Below are positions 46,860 through 56,152 of a DNA stretch of 64,000 nt, in pieces. The notes beneath the pieces were generated by a model. That model saw nothing but the letters and a program-made list of their open reading frames with translations. It searched no databases and was not told the origin of the DNA. The DNA is from JAZOXB01 sp040096185. Its GTDB lineage: Bacteria > Bacillota > Clostridia > Oscillospirales > Oscillospiraceae. Numbering within the stretch: the first letter of the stretch is position 1; every line of letters starts with the position of its first letter. Made by a program: the position numbers and the translations under genes. The DNA lies in contig NZ_JBBMFF010000244.1 in assembly GCF_040096185.1 (NCBI RefSeq), forward strand, positions 62,001 through 126,000. The letters run 5' to 3'.

Positions 46860-49260
46860 GATGACGGTCAAGAACGGCGTCGTTTACGGCGATGCCCTTT
46901 CCGCTCAGGAAAAGAAGCGGATCGTCATGCAGAAGAAAAAGGACAGGAAGGCAAAGAAAGTCCGCAAGTCCGCCCAGCAGACCATTCCCTATGTGGAGAT
47001 GTGCCGCGACGGTATCTGCAAGGTAAACAGCCGCCTCTACACGAAGTCCATCGCCTTTGAGGACATCAACTACCAGCTTGCGCAGAACGAGGACAAAACT
47101 GCCATCTTTGAGAACTGGTGCGACTTTCTGAACTACTTCGACAGCTCGATCTTCGTCCAGCTCTCCTTCATCAATCAGAAGGCAAGCCTCAATGAGTTTC
47201 GCAAGCGCATCAACATTCCGGCACAGGAGGACGATTTCAACGACATCCGCTCCGAGTATTCCGGAATGCTGCAAAGCCAGCTCACCAAGGGCAACAACGG
47301 ACTGATCAAGAAGAAGTACATCACCTTCGGCATTGAGGCGGACTCCCTCCGCACGGCAAAGCCGAAGCTCGAACGCATTGAAACCGACATCCTCAACAAC
47401 TTCAAAACTCTCGGCGTGAGAACCGAGCCGCTGTCCGGCTACGAACGGCTGAAAGTGCTTCATGATGTGTTCAATATGGACAGCAATGAGCCGTTCCGCT
47501 TTTCCTTCGATATGGTTGCCCGGACAGGACTTTCCAGCAAGGACTTCATCGCTCCCACTTCCTTTGACTTCCGTGAAGGCAAGTGCTTCAAGATGGGCAA
47601 AACCATCGGCGCGGTGAGCTTCCTGCAAATCCTCGCGCCGGAACTCAATGACCGTATGCTTGCCGACTTCCTTGAGATGGACAGCAACATCACGGTCAAT
47701 TTTCATATCCGGACGATTGACCAGGCGAAGGCGATCAAGAGCATCAAGTCGAAGATCACCGACCTCGACAAGATGAAGATTGAAGAGCAGAAAAAGGCAG
47801 TCCGCTCCGGCTACGATATGGACATCATTCCGTCCGATCTCGCTACCTTCGGCGGTGAGGCAAAGCGTCTGTTGCTGGATCTCCAGACCCGCAATGAGAG
47901 ACTGTTTCTTGTGACTATCCTCATCATGAATACGGCAACCAATCGCCAGAAGCTCGAAAACGCGGTATTCCAGACCGCCGCCATTGCCCAAAAGTATAAC
48001 TGTGCGCTCAAGCGTCTTGACTTCCAGCAGGAAGAGGGGCTGATGTCCTCTCTGCCTATCGGCGTCAATCAGGTGGAAATCGAACGAGGACTGACCACTT
48101 CCAGCACAGCGGTTTTCGTGCCGTTCACCACGCAGGAGCTTTTTCAGGGCGGTGAAGCTCTCTACTACGGGCTGAACGCGCTGTCCAACAACATGATCAT
48201 GGTTGACCGCAAGCAGCTCAAAAACCCCAACGGACTGATCTTGGGTACGCCCGGTTCCGGTAAGTCCTTCTCCGCAAAGCGTGAAATGACGAACGCCTTC
48301 CTCATCACGGAGGATGACATCATCGTCTGCGACCCCGAAGCAGAGTATTTTCCCCTCGTGCAGAAGCTCGGCGGTCAGGTTATCCGTATCTCGCCGGTCA
48401 GCACGGATTACATCAATCCGTTGGACATCAACACGAACTACTCCGAAGAGGAAAACCCGCTGACGCTGAAATCCGACTTCATTCTCTCCATGTGTGAGCT
48501 GATTGTCGGCGGCAAGGACGGCTTGCAGCCGGTTGAGAAGACCATCATTGACCGCAGCGTCCGTATGGTCTATCAGGAGTTTCTTGCAGACCCCAAACCG
48601 GAGAAAATGCCGATCCTCGAAGACCTCTACAACATTCTGAGAAATCAGAAGGAACCGGAGGCACAACGCATTGCAACTGCCCTTGAAATCTACGTTCACG
48701 GCTCTCTGAATGTCTTCAATCACAGAACGAATGTGGATGTCAACAACCGTTTCGTCTGCTACGACATCCGCGAACTCGGCAAGCAGCTCAAAAAGCTCGG
48801 TATGCTCATCGTGCAGGATCAGGTTTGGAACAGGGTCACGATCAACCGCGCCCAGCATAAGGCTACGCGCTATTACATGGACGAGTTCCATTTGCTCTTG
48901 AAGGAAGAACAGACCGCCGCGTATTCCGTGGAAATTTGGAAGCGTTTCAGAAAATGGGGCGGCATTCCGACCGGCATCACCCAGAACGTCAAGGACCTGC
49001 TTGCGTCCCGTGAGATCGAGAATATCTTTGAGAACTCGGATTTTGTCTACCTTTTGAATCAGGCGTCGGGAGACCGGGAAATTCTCTCGAAGGCTCTGAA
49101 CATCTCGCCCAGCCAGCAGAACTACATCACCAATTCCAATGCCGGTGAGGGGCTGATCTTCTACGGCTCGACCATCGTTCCCTTCAAGGACGATTTCCCG
49201 AAGGACACTCAGCTCTACCGCATCATGACCACCCGCTTAGAAGAAACCGTACAGAACTGA
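46828..49260 (+). CDS. VirB4-like conjugation ATPase (ICE2)
   Basis: 810 residues from TTG 46828. It has AFEDINYQLAQNEDKTAIFENW near the N-terminus, Walker A LGTPGSGKSFSAKREM (about 472), DIIVCDPEAEYFPLV and TRYYMDEFHLLLKEEQTAAYS. Long stretches are identical to ICE1's VirB4 (for example ILGTPGSGKSFSAKRE and FRKWGGIPTGITQNVKDLL), so the two machines may even exchange subunits. Confidence 0.93.
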   Translation: MNNSTAKAKPKMTVKNGVVYGDALSAQEKKRIVMQKKKDRKAKKVRKSAQQTIPYVEMCRDGICKVNSRLYTKSIAFEDINYQLAQNEDKTAIFENWCDFLNYFDSSIFVQLSFINQKASLNEFRKRINIPAQEDDFNDIRSEYSGMLQSQLTKGNNGLIKKKYITFGIEADSLRTAKPKLERIETDILNNFKTLGVRTEPLSGYERLKVLHDVFNMDSNEPFRFSFDMVARTGLSSKDFIAPTSFDFREGKCFKMGKTIGAVSFLQILAPELNDRMLADFLEMDSNITVNFHIRTIDQAKAIKSIKSKITDLDKMKIEEQKKAVRSGYDMDIIPSDLATFGGEAKRLLLDLQTRNERLFLVTILIMNTATNRQKLENAVFQTAAIAQKYNCALKRLDFQQEEGLMSSLPIGVNQVEIERGLTTSSTAVFVPFTTQELFQGGEALYYGLNALSNNMIMVDRKQLKNPNGLILGTPGSGKSFSAKREMTNAFLITEDDIIVCDPEAEYFPLVQKLGGQVIRISPVSTDYINPLDINTNYSEEENPLTLKSDFILSMCELIVGGKDGLQPVEKTIIDRSVRMVYQEFLADPKPEKMPILEDLYNILRNQKEPEAQRIATALEIYVHGSLNVFNHRTNVDVNNRFVCYDIRELGKQLKKLGMLIVQDQVWNRVTINRAQHKATRYYMDEFHLLLKEEQTAAYSVEIWKRFRKWGGIPTGITQNVKDLLASREIENIFENSDFVYLLNQASGDREILSKALNISPSQQNYITNSNAGEGLIFYGSTIVPFKDDFPKDTQLYRIMTTRLEETVQN

Positions 49261-49277
49261 TAGGAGGATTTTTGAAT

Positions 49278-49871
49278 ATGAACAACAAGATGATTACCAT
49301 TCCCTATGCGGACGCTATCGAATACGGAGAGAACACCTCTGCGCTGTTTAAGGCTCTGTGGGAGCTGACCGATCTGATCCGACTGGAAAGCGATCTCAAG
49401 AAGCATCATCGCGCCTACCTCCATGTGAGGGAGGACATCGACGAGAAGGTCAAGGAGGCGCGTCAGATTATGACCAAGGTAGCTGTGGATATGATCGGTT
49501 TCTATTTCAAGGTTGATGTTCCCGAAAGCAGCAACAGCGACGAGAATACCCCTTTCGCAGACGCGGCGGATGATGAAGCCGTAACTATCCCCAAGGACAA
49601 GTATGAGCTGATGATCGACGATCTGCTCACGATGTCCGAAATCATTCAGTGCGTCGCAGATATGCGCACGCAGGATATGAGGGCAATCCGCGAGTTTGGT
49701 AAGTTCGTCCCTGCTTTCGCTGCCTTTGAGAAGAACCGCCTGAACCTCTATCGTGAGGCGGCAAAGGAAGCCGAGGAAATCTTCGACCGTTGGGCGGACG
49801 AGATTGACGATCTCGACGAGGACTTCATGGAAGATGAGGACTACGAGCCGGACGAGTATTACTCCGACTGA
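49278..49871 (+). CDS. acidic helical protein of unknown function (ICE2 only)
   Basis: 197 residues from ATG 49278 (AGGAGGA nine bases upstream; TTG 49272 is too close). It is mostly helical (LFKALWELTDLIRLESDLKKHHRAYLHVREDIDEKVKEARQIM) with a very acidic tail (DDLDEDFMEDEDYEPDEYYSD). I recognise no family. It sits between VirB4 and the DNA methyltransferase, where ICE1 has nothing. The acidic tail could mimic DNA or bind a basic partner; this is speculation. Confidence 0.7.
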   Translation: MNNKMITIPYADAIEYGENTSALFKALWELTDLIRLESDLKKHHRAYLHVREDIDEKVKEARQIMTKVAVDMIGFYFKVDVPESSNSDENTPFADAADDEAVTIPKDKYELMIDDLLTMSEIIQCVADMRTQDMRAIREFGKFVPAFAAFEKNRLNLYREAAKEAEEIFDRWADEIDDLDEDFMEDEDYEPDEYYSD

Positions 49872-49906
49872 TATGCGCTCAAATCCGAAGAAAGGAGCTG
49901 GTTTTT

Positions 49907-50854
49907 ATAGAGCTTGACATCATTCATACCGGCGATTGCCTTGAAATCCTGAAAACCCTGCCCGATGACAGCGTTCATTGCTGTGTGACGTCCCCTCCGT
50001 ATTACGCGCTCCGCGATTACGGCATGGAGGCTCAGATCGGCAGAGAGACAACGCCGAAGGAATATATCTCGCGCCTGACGGAAGTGTTTACCGAAGTCAG
50101 GCGCGTTTTACGCCCAGACGGTACGCTCTGGCTGAACATCTCGGACACCTACGCTGGAAAGGGCAATCAGGGTGATTTTATTGACCCGAAGAACCCCAAC
50201 GGCAGAAACGGTCAGGCTGTGGCTCTCAACAACAAGGTTGAGGGCTGCAAGCCGAAGGACATGATCGGTATTCCGTGGATGCTGGCTTTTGCCCTCCGTG
50301 ATACCGGTTGGTATCTGCGCAACGACATCATCTGGATGAAGGATAACCCCATGCCGGAGAGTGTCAAAGACCGCTGCGCCCGCTGCTATGAGCATATTTT
50401 CCTGTTCTCAAAGTCCAAGAAGTATTTCTTTGACTACAAGGCGATCTCCGAGCCGATTGCTCCCGCAACGGCAGAACGCCTCAAGCGCGGCATGAAAGGC
50501 GGCAACAAATACGGCAAGCCCGTTCCCGGTCAGCCTCAGCCGCAGTCCATCAACCGCCCCCGTGAGCATGGTGAGATCAAGGACGCAGACATCAATCCGC
50601 TTCGCAATAAGCGCGATGTCTGGAAGATCAACACCGTTCCCTTCAAGGGCGGTCATTACGCCGCCTACCCTCCGAAGCTGGTTGAAACCTGCCTTCTTGC
50701 CGGTTGTCCCGAAGGCGGTATTGTGCTTGATCCCTTCATGGGAAGCGGCACAACCGGCATGGTTGCCTCACAGATGGGGCGTCATTTCATCGGCATCGAG
50801 CTGAATCCGGCGTACACCGAGCTTGCCTACAAGCGGATTGGAGGTGAAATCTGA
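49907..50854 (+). CDS. beta-class DNA methyltransferase with a probable ATA start (ICE2)
   Basis: The protein matches ICE1's enzyme along its length: TSPPYYALRDYG, a middle recognition region, and DPFMGSGTTGMVAS. Homology begins at IELDIIHTGDCLEIL, which lies upstream of the first in-frame GTG (49985). That GTG would start inside the catalytic motif. The only initiation-like site is AAAGGAG (49891-49897), nine bases before an ATA at 49907. Either ATA is used, with low yield, or the start has been lost. The gene overlaps the next by 1 base (TGATG). Confidence 0.75.
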   Translation: MELDIIHTGDCLEILKTLPDDSVHCCVTSPPYYALRDYGMEAQIGRETTPKEYISRLTEVFTEVRRVLRPDGTLWLNISDTYAGKGNQGDFIDPKNPNGRNGQAVALNNKVEGCKPKDMIGIPWMLAFALRDTGWYLRNDIIWMKDNPMPESVKDRCARCYEHIFLFSKSKKYFFDYKAISEPIAPATAERLKRGMKGGNKYGKPVPGQPQPQSINRPREHGEIKDADINPLRNKRDVWKINTVPFKGGHYAAYPPKLVETCLLAGCPEGGIVLDPFMGSGTTGMVASQMGRHFIGIELNPAYTELAYKRIGGEI

Positions 50855-53061
50855 TGTCCAAGGAACCGGAACTCAAAGCCCGTGACAAGGTGGTCGTGCG
50901 GATGACGCGGGAAGGCGCGGTTGAGGAAAACCTGACGGCTGGCACCGAGCAGCGTGTGTCAAAGAGGCTGGAAGATGCGGAGCTGGTGAAGCCCGGTGAG
51001 ACAGTCGAGCCTTCCGAAGCTCTTTCCCCAGAGGAACAGAAAAAGGTGCAGATGCGCCGTCAGCAGCGTCAGTTTCAGGAGGAACACGCTGAGGATAATG
51101 ACACACAGCCGCTCTCGGAAACGTCCGTCACGGAAGAGAAAAGGGCAGAAAATCCACCCCAGAATGTACCCGAACCGCTGCCCTCATCGGAAACGCCGTT
51201 CAAGCCGCCTGCTTTGGAGCAGCACGGTGTTTCTTCGCATACCGGCACGGTGATTGCCGAAACGGTTGTCACGCACAAACTGCGCAAGACCTCTGCGGTG
51301 GAAGCAGTAGATGCAGATGCCGTTCTCACTCAAGCGGCGGAGACTGCCTCCGCAAAGCCGGTCTCGGACGGTGCTGTCCCGCCCACGAAGCGGGTGCAGA
51401 AGCTCGAAAGAAAGTCTGAGAAGGCGCACGAGCGTCTGGATGCAGCCCGTGAGAAGCTGCCCACGCACAAGGTTCTCAAGAAAGAGCGTGTCTTCGATGA
51501 GGAAACCGACAAGGGCAAAACCCGCCTTCACTTTGAGGATGAGCTGAAAAAGCCGAAGGGCAAAGGCAAGCTGCAATTTGAGGCGGACAAAACTGTCCGC
51601 AAGGTCGGTGACACCCTTGCTTCCGGCATTCACGGAAAAATCCATGAGGTCGAACAGGAAAACTCGGCGGTTGAGGCGGCGCATAAAACGGAGATTGCTG
51701 CTGAGACTGCCGCTCGGCATTTCAGCCATCATCGGGAAAACAGCGTCAACAAGCCTTATGAGAAGGTCTCCAAGCTGGAACATAAGACGGATGCTGCTGA
51801 TGCGAAGCTCCAATATGAGCGAAATCAGCAGGAGCATCCTGAGATGAAGAAGCAGAACATGAACAAGCACTACCAGAAGCAGAACATTAAGAAGGAATAT
51901 GCCGCCGCTCGAAATGCCGGCTCTCAGACTGCCGGGACTGCCACAAAAAGCACCGGCAAGAAGCTCGGTGAGAAGGCGTCCAACAAGATCAAGGAGTTCT
52001 TTGAGAAGAACAAGAAGGTCTTCATCTGGATCGGCGTCGGAATTGCCCTTCTCGTGTTGCTCGGTGCCGGAATCAGCTCGTGTTCGATGCTCACCTCTAC
52101 CGGTTCGTCGGTTATCGCTTCTTCTTACCTCAGTGAGGATGACGCGATGCTGGGCGCGGAGGCGCAGTATTGCCAAATGGAGCAAGAGCTGCAACGCTAT
52201 CTGGATAACTACGAAAGCACTCACAACTACGATGAATACCACTTCGATCTTGATGATATTGAGCATGACCCCTATGTGCTGATCTCCATTCTCTCGGCTC
52301 TCCACGAGGGCGAGTTCACGCTGGATGAGGTGCAGGGTACGCTCCAAATGCTGTTTGAAAAGCAGTACATCCTCACCGAAGAGGTCATCGTCGAAACCAG
52401 ATACCGCACGGAAACCGACACATGGACGGATGCAGACGGCAACACGCACACGGAAACCTATCGTGTCCCGTATGACTACTACATCTGCAACGTGAAACTC
52501 GAAAACTTCAATCTCTCCCATGTCCCGGTCTATATCATGTCTCAGGAACAGCTCTCCATGTACGCAACGTATATGTCGGTGCTGGGCAACCGCGAGGATC
52601 TGTTCGGTGACTCTCCCTATGTGGACAAGTACATCACCAATCATCCCGCCGACTACGATGTCAACCCGGAATACCTGAACGACGAGAAGTTTGCGACACT
52701 GATCACCGAGGCGGAAAAGTATCTCGGCTATCCGTATGTGTGGGGCGGCTCCAATCCCAACACGTCCTTTGACTGCTCCGGCTTTGTCAGCTATGTTCTC
52801 ACAAACAGCGGTCTTGTGAATACCGGACGGCTTGGCGCACAGGGGCTTTACAACGTCTGTACGCCGGTTTCAAAGGCGAATGCCCAGCCCGGTGATCTCA
52901 TCTTTTTCGTCGGGACATATGACACCCCCGGTGTGTCCCACGTCGGCATTTATGTCGGTGATGGGGTCATGATCCACTGCGGCGACCCCATTCAGTACAC
53001 ATCCATCAACTCTTCCTACTGGCAGCAGCATTTCTACGCCTTCGGAAGACCCGCCTATTAA
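50854..53061 (+). CDS. CD1108-type NlpC/P60 cell-wall hydrolase (ICE2)
   Basis: 735 residues from ATG 50854. A long charged N-terminus is followed by a membrane helix (KVFIWIGVGIALLVLLGAGISSCSM, about 389-413). The extracellular region is close to ICE1's (LENFNLSHVPVYIM), and a C40 domain follows with Cys in TSFDCSGFVSYVL and His in GVSHVGIYVGDG. It is about 80 residues longer than in ICE1 because of a more extended cytoplasmic tail. It probably opens the wall for the channel. Confidence 0.9.
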   Translation: MSKEPELKARDKVVVRMTREGAVEENLTAGTEQRVSKRLEDAELVKPGETVEPSEALSPEEQKKVQMRRQQRQFQEEHAEDNDTQPLSETSVTEEKRAENPPQNVPEPLPSSETPFKPPALEQHGVSSHTGTVIAETVVTHKLRKTSAVEAVDADAVLTQAAETASAKPVSDGAVPPTKRVQKLERKSEKAHERLDAAREKLPTHKVLKKERVFDEETDKGKTRLHFEDELKKPKGKGKLQFEADKTVRKVGDTLASGIHGKIHEVEQENSAVEAAHKTEIAAETAARHFSHHRENSVNKPYEKVSKLEHKTDAADAKLQYERNQQEHPEMKKQNMNKHYQKQNIKKEYAAARNAGSQTAGTATKSTGKKLGEKASNKIKEFFEKNKKVFIWIGVGIALLVLLGAGISSCSMLTSTGSSVIASSYLSEDDAMLGAEAQYCQMEQELQRYLDNYESTHNYDEYHFDLDDIEHDPYVLISILSALHEGEFTLDEVQGTLQMLFEKQYILTEEVIVETRYRTETDTWTDADGNTHTETYRVPYDYYICNVKLENFNLSHVPVYIMSQEQLSMYATYMSVLGNREDLFGDSPYVDKYITNHPADYDVNPEYLNDEKFATLITEAEKYLGYPYVWGGSNPNTSFDCSGFVSYVLTNSGLVNTGRLGAQGLYNVCTPVSKANAQPGDLIFFVGTYDTPGVSHVGIYVGDGVMIHCGDPIQYTSINSSYWQQHFYAFGRPAY

Positions 53062-53077
53062 AAGAAAGGAGTTTTGC

Positions 53078-53314
53078 ATGAATCCCAAGTATCAGAAAGT
53101 CCTCTCCGACATTGAGAAGGCTGAAAAGAAGAAGTCCGAAATCGAAGGTCAGCTCAAGGAGCTGTACGACAAGAAGACAGAGCTGGAAAACCTTGAAATC
53201 ATCAATACCGTGCGCTCTATGGTGATGGACAAGGATCAGATCATGGCGTTCCTGTCTTCCATGAAGGGCGGCAACAAGCCCGCCGAAAATACGGAGGTAA
53301 TCGACAATGCGTAA
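53078..53314 (+). CDS. DUF4315 family protein (ICE2)
   Basis: 78 residues from ATG 53078 with AAAGGAG upstream. A coiled coil (KVLSDIEKAEKKKSEIEGQLKELYDKKTELENLEIINTVRSMV) leads to DKDQIMAFLSSMKGG. It overlaps the DUF4366 gene by 8 bases, as in ICE1. Confidence 0.85.
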   Translation: MNPKYQKVLSDIEKAEKKKSEIEGQLKELYDKKTELENLEIINTVRSMVMDKDQIMAFLSSMKGGNKPAENTEVIDNA

Positions 53315-54086
53315 GAAGTTTCGTTTTCTGACCGTCCTTGCGGTCTGCGTCATGGTTCTGTCCTGCTTCTCGGTGACGGCGTTTGCCTATGCCGATGACA
53401 CCGATCAGAACCTTCCGGTCACAGAGGCAACCCAGCCGGAACAGCAGCCCGCAGTCACACCCGCGCCAGAAAAGCCGAAGGGTGAGCCGATTGACGATGA
53501 GGGCAACGCCTACACCCGTGACTTGCTCTATGATAAAGCAACCAACAAGCAGTTCATCACAGTCCAGACGAAGAGCGGCAACACCTTCTTCATTGTCATC
53601 GACTACGATGCGCCGATGAACGAAGATGAGGAACAGTATCAGACGTACTTCCTCAACATGGTCGATGAGAGCGATCTGCTTGCGCTGCTGGATGATGATA
53701 CTGCGGCTGCTCTGACTACCTGTAACTGCAAGGAGAAATGCGCTGTCGGTCAGGTCAACACCGACTGCCCGGTCTGCAAGACCAACATGAGCGAATGCAA
53801 CGGCACAGCCCCCGTTACACCTGAGCCGGATAAGGATGCAGAAACCGATGCTCCCGCCCCTAAACCCGAAAAGAAATCCAACATCGGCATGATCCTCGTC
53901 ATCTTCGTTCTTGCCGGTGCTGCGGGTGCAGCTTATTACTACATCAAGTTCGTCAAGGGCAGAAAGCCCAAGGATGAAGATATGGACTTCTTTGATGATG
54001 AAGGCTACGAAGAAGAGCCGTACATCAACGAGGATGATGAGCCGCAGATTGCGGAGGATGCTGAAACGGATGGTGATGAAGATTGA
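53307..54086 (+). CDS. DUF4366 secreted/membrane protein (ICE2)
   Basis: 259 residues. Signal peptide RKKFRFLTVLAVCVMVLSCFSVTAFAYA, Pro-rich linker, DUF4366 core (KQFITVQTKSGNTFFIVIDYDAPMNEDEEQYQTYFLNMVDESDLLALLDDD), then Cys cluster CNCKEKC...CPVCKTNMSEC. A membrane helix (IGMILVIFVLAGAAGAAYYYI) and a very acidic tail follow. The protein is collinear with ICE1's and probably a surface part of the channel. Confidence 0.86.
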   Translation: MRKKFRFLTVLAVCVMVLSCFSVTAFAYADDTDQNLPVTEATQPEQQPAVTPAPEKPKGEPIDDEGNAYTRDLLYDKATNKQFITVQTKSGNTFFIVIDYDAPMNEDEEQYQTYFLNMVDESDLLALLDDDTAAALTTCNCKEKCAVGQVNTDCPVCKTNMSECNGTAPVTPEPDKDAETDAPAPKPEKKSNIGMILVIFVLAGAAGAAYYYIKFVKGRKPKDEDMDFFDDEGYEEEPYINEDDEPQIAEDAETDGDED

Positions 54087-56152
54087 TCTTAGTCATTGCT
54101 GAAAAGCCCAGTGTTGCCCAGTCCATCGCAAAGGTGTTGGGCGCGACGTCCCGCAAGGACGGCTACATGGAGGGCGGCAATTACATTGTTTCGTGGTGCT
54201 TCGGTCATCTGGTGGAGCTGGCAGACGCCAGCTCCTACGATGAGCGGTATGCCAAGTGGCGGTACGACGATCTGCCCATTGTTCCGGAAAACTGGATGTT
54301 CGAGGTCACGAAGGACAAAGCCCAGCAGTTCAAGGTGCTGTCCTCTCTCATGAAGGACAAGCGCGTCACCGATCTGGTCTGTGCAACCGATGCAGGACGC
54401 GAGGGTGAGCTGATCTTCCGGCTGGTCTACAACAAAGCCGGATGCACCAAGCCCTTCAAGCGTCTGTGGATCAGCTCGTTGGAGGACTCCGCCATCCGCG
54501 AAGGCTTCCAGCATCTCCGGGACGGCAAAGAATATGACCGTCTCTATGAAGCGGCACTCAGCCGCTCGAAGGCGGACTGGATTGTCGGCATCAACGGCAC
54601 CCGCCTTTTCACCACGCTCTATCACAAGAAGCTGGTGGTCGGGCGCGTCCAGACGCCGACCCTTGCAATGCTGGTGGAGCGTGACGGGAAAATCTCCACG
54701 TTCCATAAGGAGAAGTATTTCAACGTCCACGTCGGCAAGGGTGATCTGACCGCCGATCTGGAAAAGGTCAAAACCGAAGAGGAAGCAAAGAGAATTGCGG
54801 CGGCTTGCGAGGAAAAGCAAGCCGTCGTTTCTTCTCTCAAGCGGGAGACGAAAACCGTCAATCCTCCGAAGCTCTACGATCTGACCACCTTGCAGCGCGA
54901 GGCTAACCGATACTATGGCTTCACCGCCCAGCAGACACTCGATCTCGTTCAGACGCTCTACGAAAAAAAGCTCCTGACATATCCGCGCACGGACAGTCAG
55001 TTCATCACGGATGATATGGAGGACACTGCCCGTCAGGTCATTTCTATCGTCTGCCGCCAACTTCCGCTTTTCTCCGGCGTTTCGATTACGCCGGACATTG
55101 CCCGCGTGACCGACAACAGCAAGGTCACAGATCACCATGCCATTCTCCCGACTGTCCAGCTTGAAAAGCAGGATGTTTCCGCGCTCCCTCAGTCAGAGCA
55201 GAAAATCCTCAATCTTGTCGGGATGCGCCTTCTGTGTGCGACCGGCGAGAAGCACACCTACGCAGAAACGCAGATCACGCTCTCCTGCGAGGGCTATGTG
55301 TTCAAGAGCAAGGGGAAGACCGTCGTTCAAAACGGATGGAAAGCCATCGAAGAGCTGTTCAAGGCTTCCCTCAAGACGAAGGAAAAGGACGATCCCATGA
55401 AGTCCCTGCCCGAAGTCCATGAGGGCGATGTTCTGGATGGTGTGTCCGCCAGCGTCACCGAACACTTTACGACACCCCCGAAGCAGTACACGGAAGACAC
55501 GCTCCTGTCTGCGATGGAGACTGCCGGAAACGATCAGTTCGACGATGACACCGAGAAGAAAGGTCTCGGCACTCCCGCAACCCGCGCCGGTATCATTGAA
55601 AAGCTGGTAAAGTCCGGCTTTGCTGAACGCAAGGGCAAATCCCTCATTCCCACAAAGGACGGCTGCAACCTTGTCTGCGTCCTGCCGGAACAGATCACTT
55701 CTCCCGCAATGACGGCGGAATGGGAAAACACGCTCATGGAGATTGAACGCGGCAAGGCAGATGCGGACGCCTTCCTCAGCGGCATTGTCCGGATGACCGG
55801 GGATCTCGTGAAAGCCTATCCCTTCCTCTCCGATGCCGAAGCCCAGCGTTTCGGCACGGGCAAGGAGGAAATCGGCAAGTGTCCCCGCTGTGGTTCTCCG
55901 GTCTATGTCGGCAAAGGCAACTTCTACTGCTCGAACAAGGCTTGCTCCTTCTGCCTGTGGGAAGACAACAAGTTCTTTTCCAGCAAGAAAAAGAAGCTGA
56001 CCAAGAAGATTGCAAAGGAGCTGCTGGACAAGGGCTGGTGCCGCGTGACTGGGCTTTACACGCCGAAGAAGCCCCAGCTCTACGATGCAGTGATCCGTCT
56101 GGATGACAGCGGCGGCAAATATGTCAGCTTCAAGATGGAGTTTGACCGATGA
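54083..56152 (+). CDS. topB: DNA topoisomerase III (ICE2)
   Basis: 689 residues from TTG 54083. TOPRIM (LVIAEKPSVAQSIAKVLGAT; CATDAGREGELIF), active-site Tyr in LLTYPRTDSQFI (about 299), TDHHAILPT, and a C-terminal zinc ribbon CPRCGSPVYVGKGNFYCSNKACSF. Same architecture as the ICE1 enzyme. It overlaps the neighbours by 4 bases on each side. Confidence 0.95.
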   Translation: MILVIAEKPSVAQSIAKVLGATSRKDGYMEGGNYIVSWCFGHLVELADASSYDERYAKWRYDDLPIVPENWMFEVTKDKAQQFKVLSSLMKDKRVTDLVCATDAGREGELIFRLVYNKAGCTKPFKRLWISSLEDSAIREGFQHLRDGKEYDRLYEAALSRSKADWIVGINGTRLFTTLYHKKLVVGRVQTPTLAMLVERDGKISTFHKEKYFNVHVGKGDLTADLEKVKTEEEAKRIAAACEEKQAVVSSLKRETKTVNPPKLYDLTTLQREANRYYGFTAQQTLDLVQTLYEKKLLTYPRTDSQFITDDMEDTARQVISIVCRQLPLFSGVSITPDIARVTDNSKVTDHHAILPTVQLEKQDVSALPQSEQKILNLVGMRLLCATGEKHTYAETQITLSCEGYVFKSKGKTVVQNGWKAIEELFKASLKTKEKDDPMKSLPEVHEGDVLDGVSASVTEHFTTPPKQYTEDTLLSAMETAGNDQFDDDTEKKGLGTPATRAGIIEKLVKSGFAERKGKSLIPTKDGCNLVCVLPEQITSPAMTAEWENTLMEIERGKADADAFLSGIVRMTGDLVKAYPFLSDAEAQRFGTGKEEIGKCPRCGSPVYVGKGNFYCSNKACSFCLWEDNKFFSSKKKKLTKKIAKELLDKGWCRVTGLYTPKKPQLYDAVIRLDDSGGKYVSFKMEFDR

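Noticed and set aside
46804..48891. 695-codon leftward frame opposite VirB4
   Set aside because: The Walker motifs and homology to the ICE1 protein are all on the plus strand; the antisense frame is a product of biased codon use.
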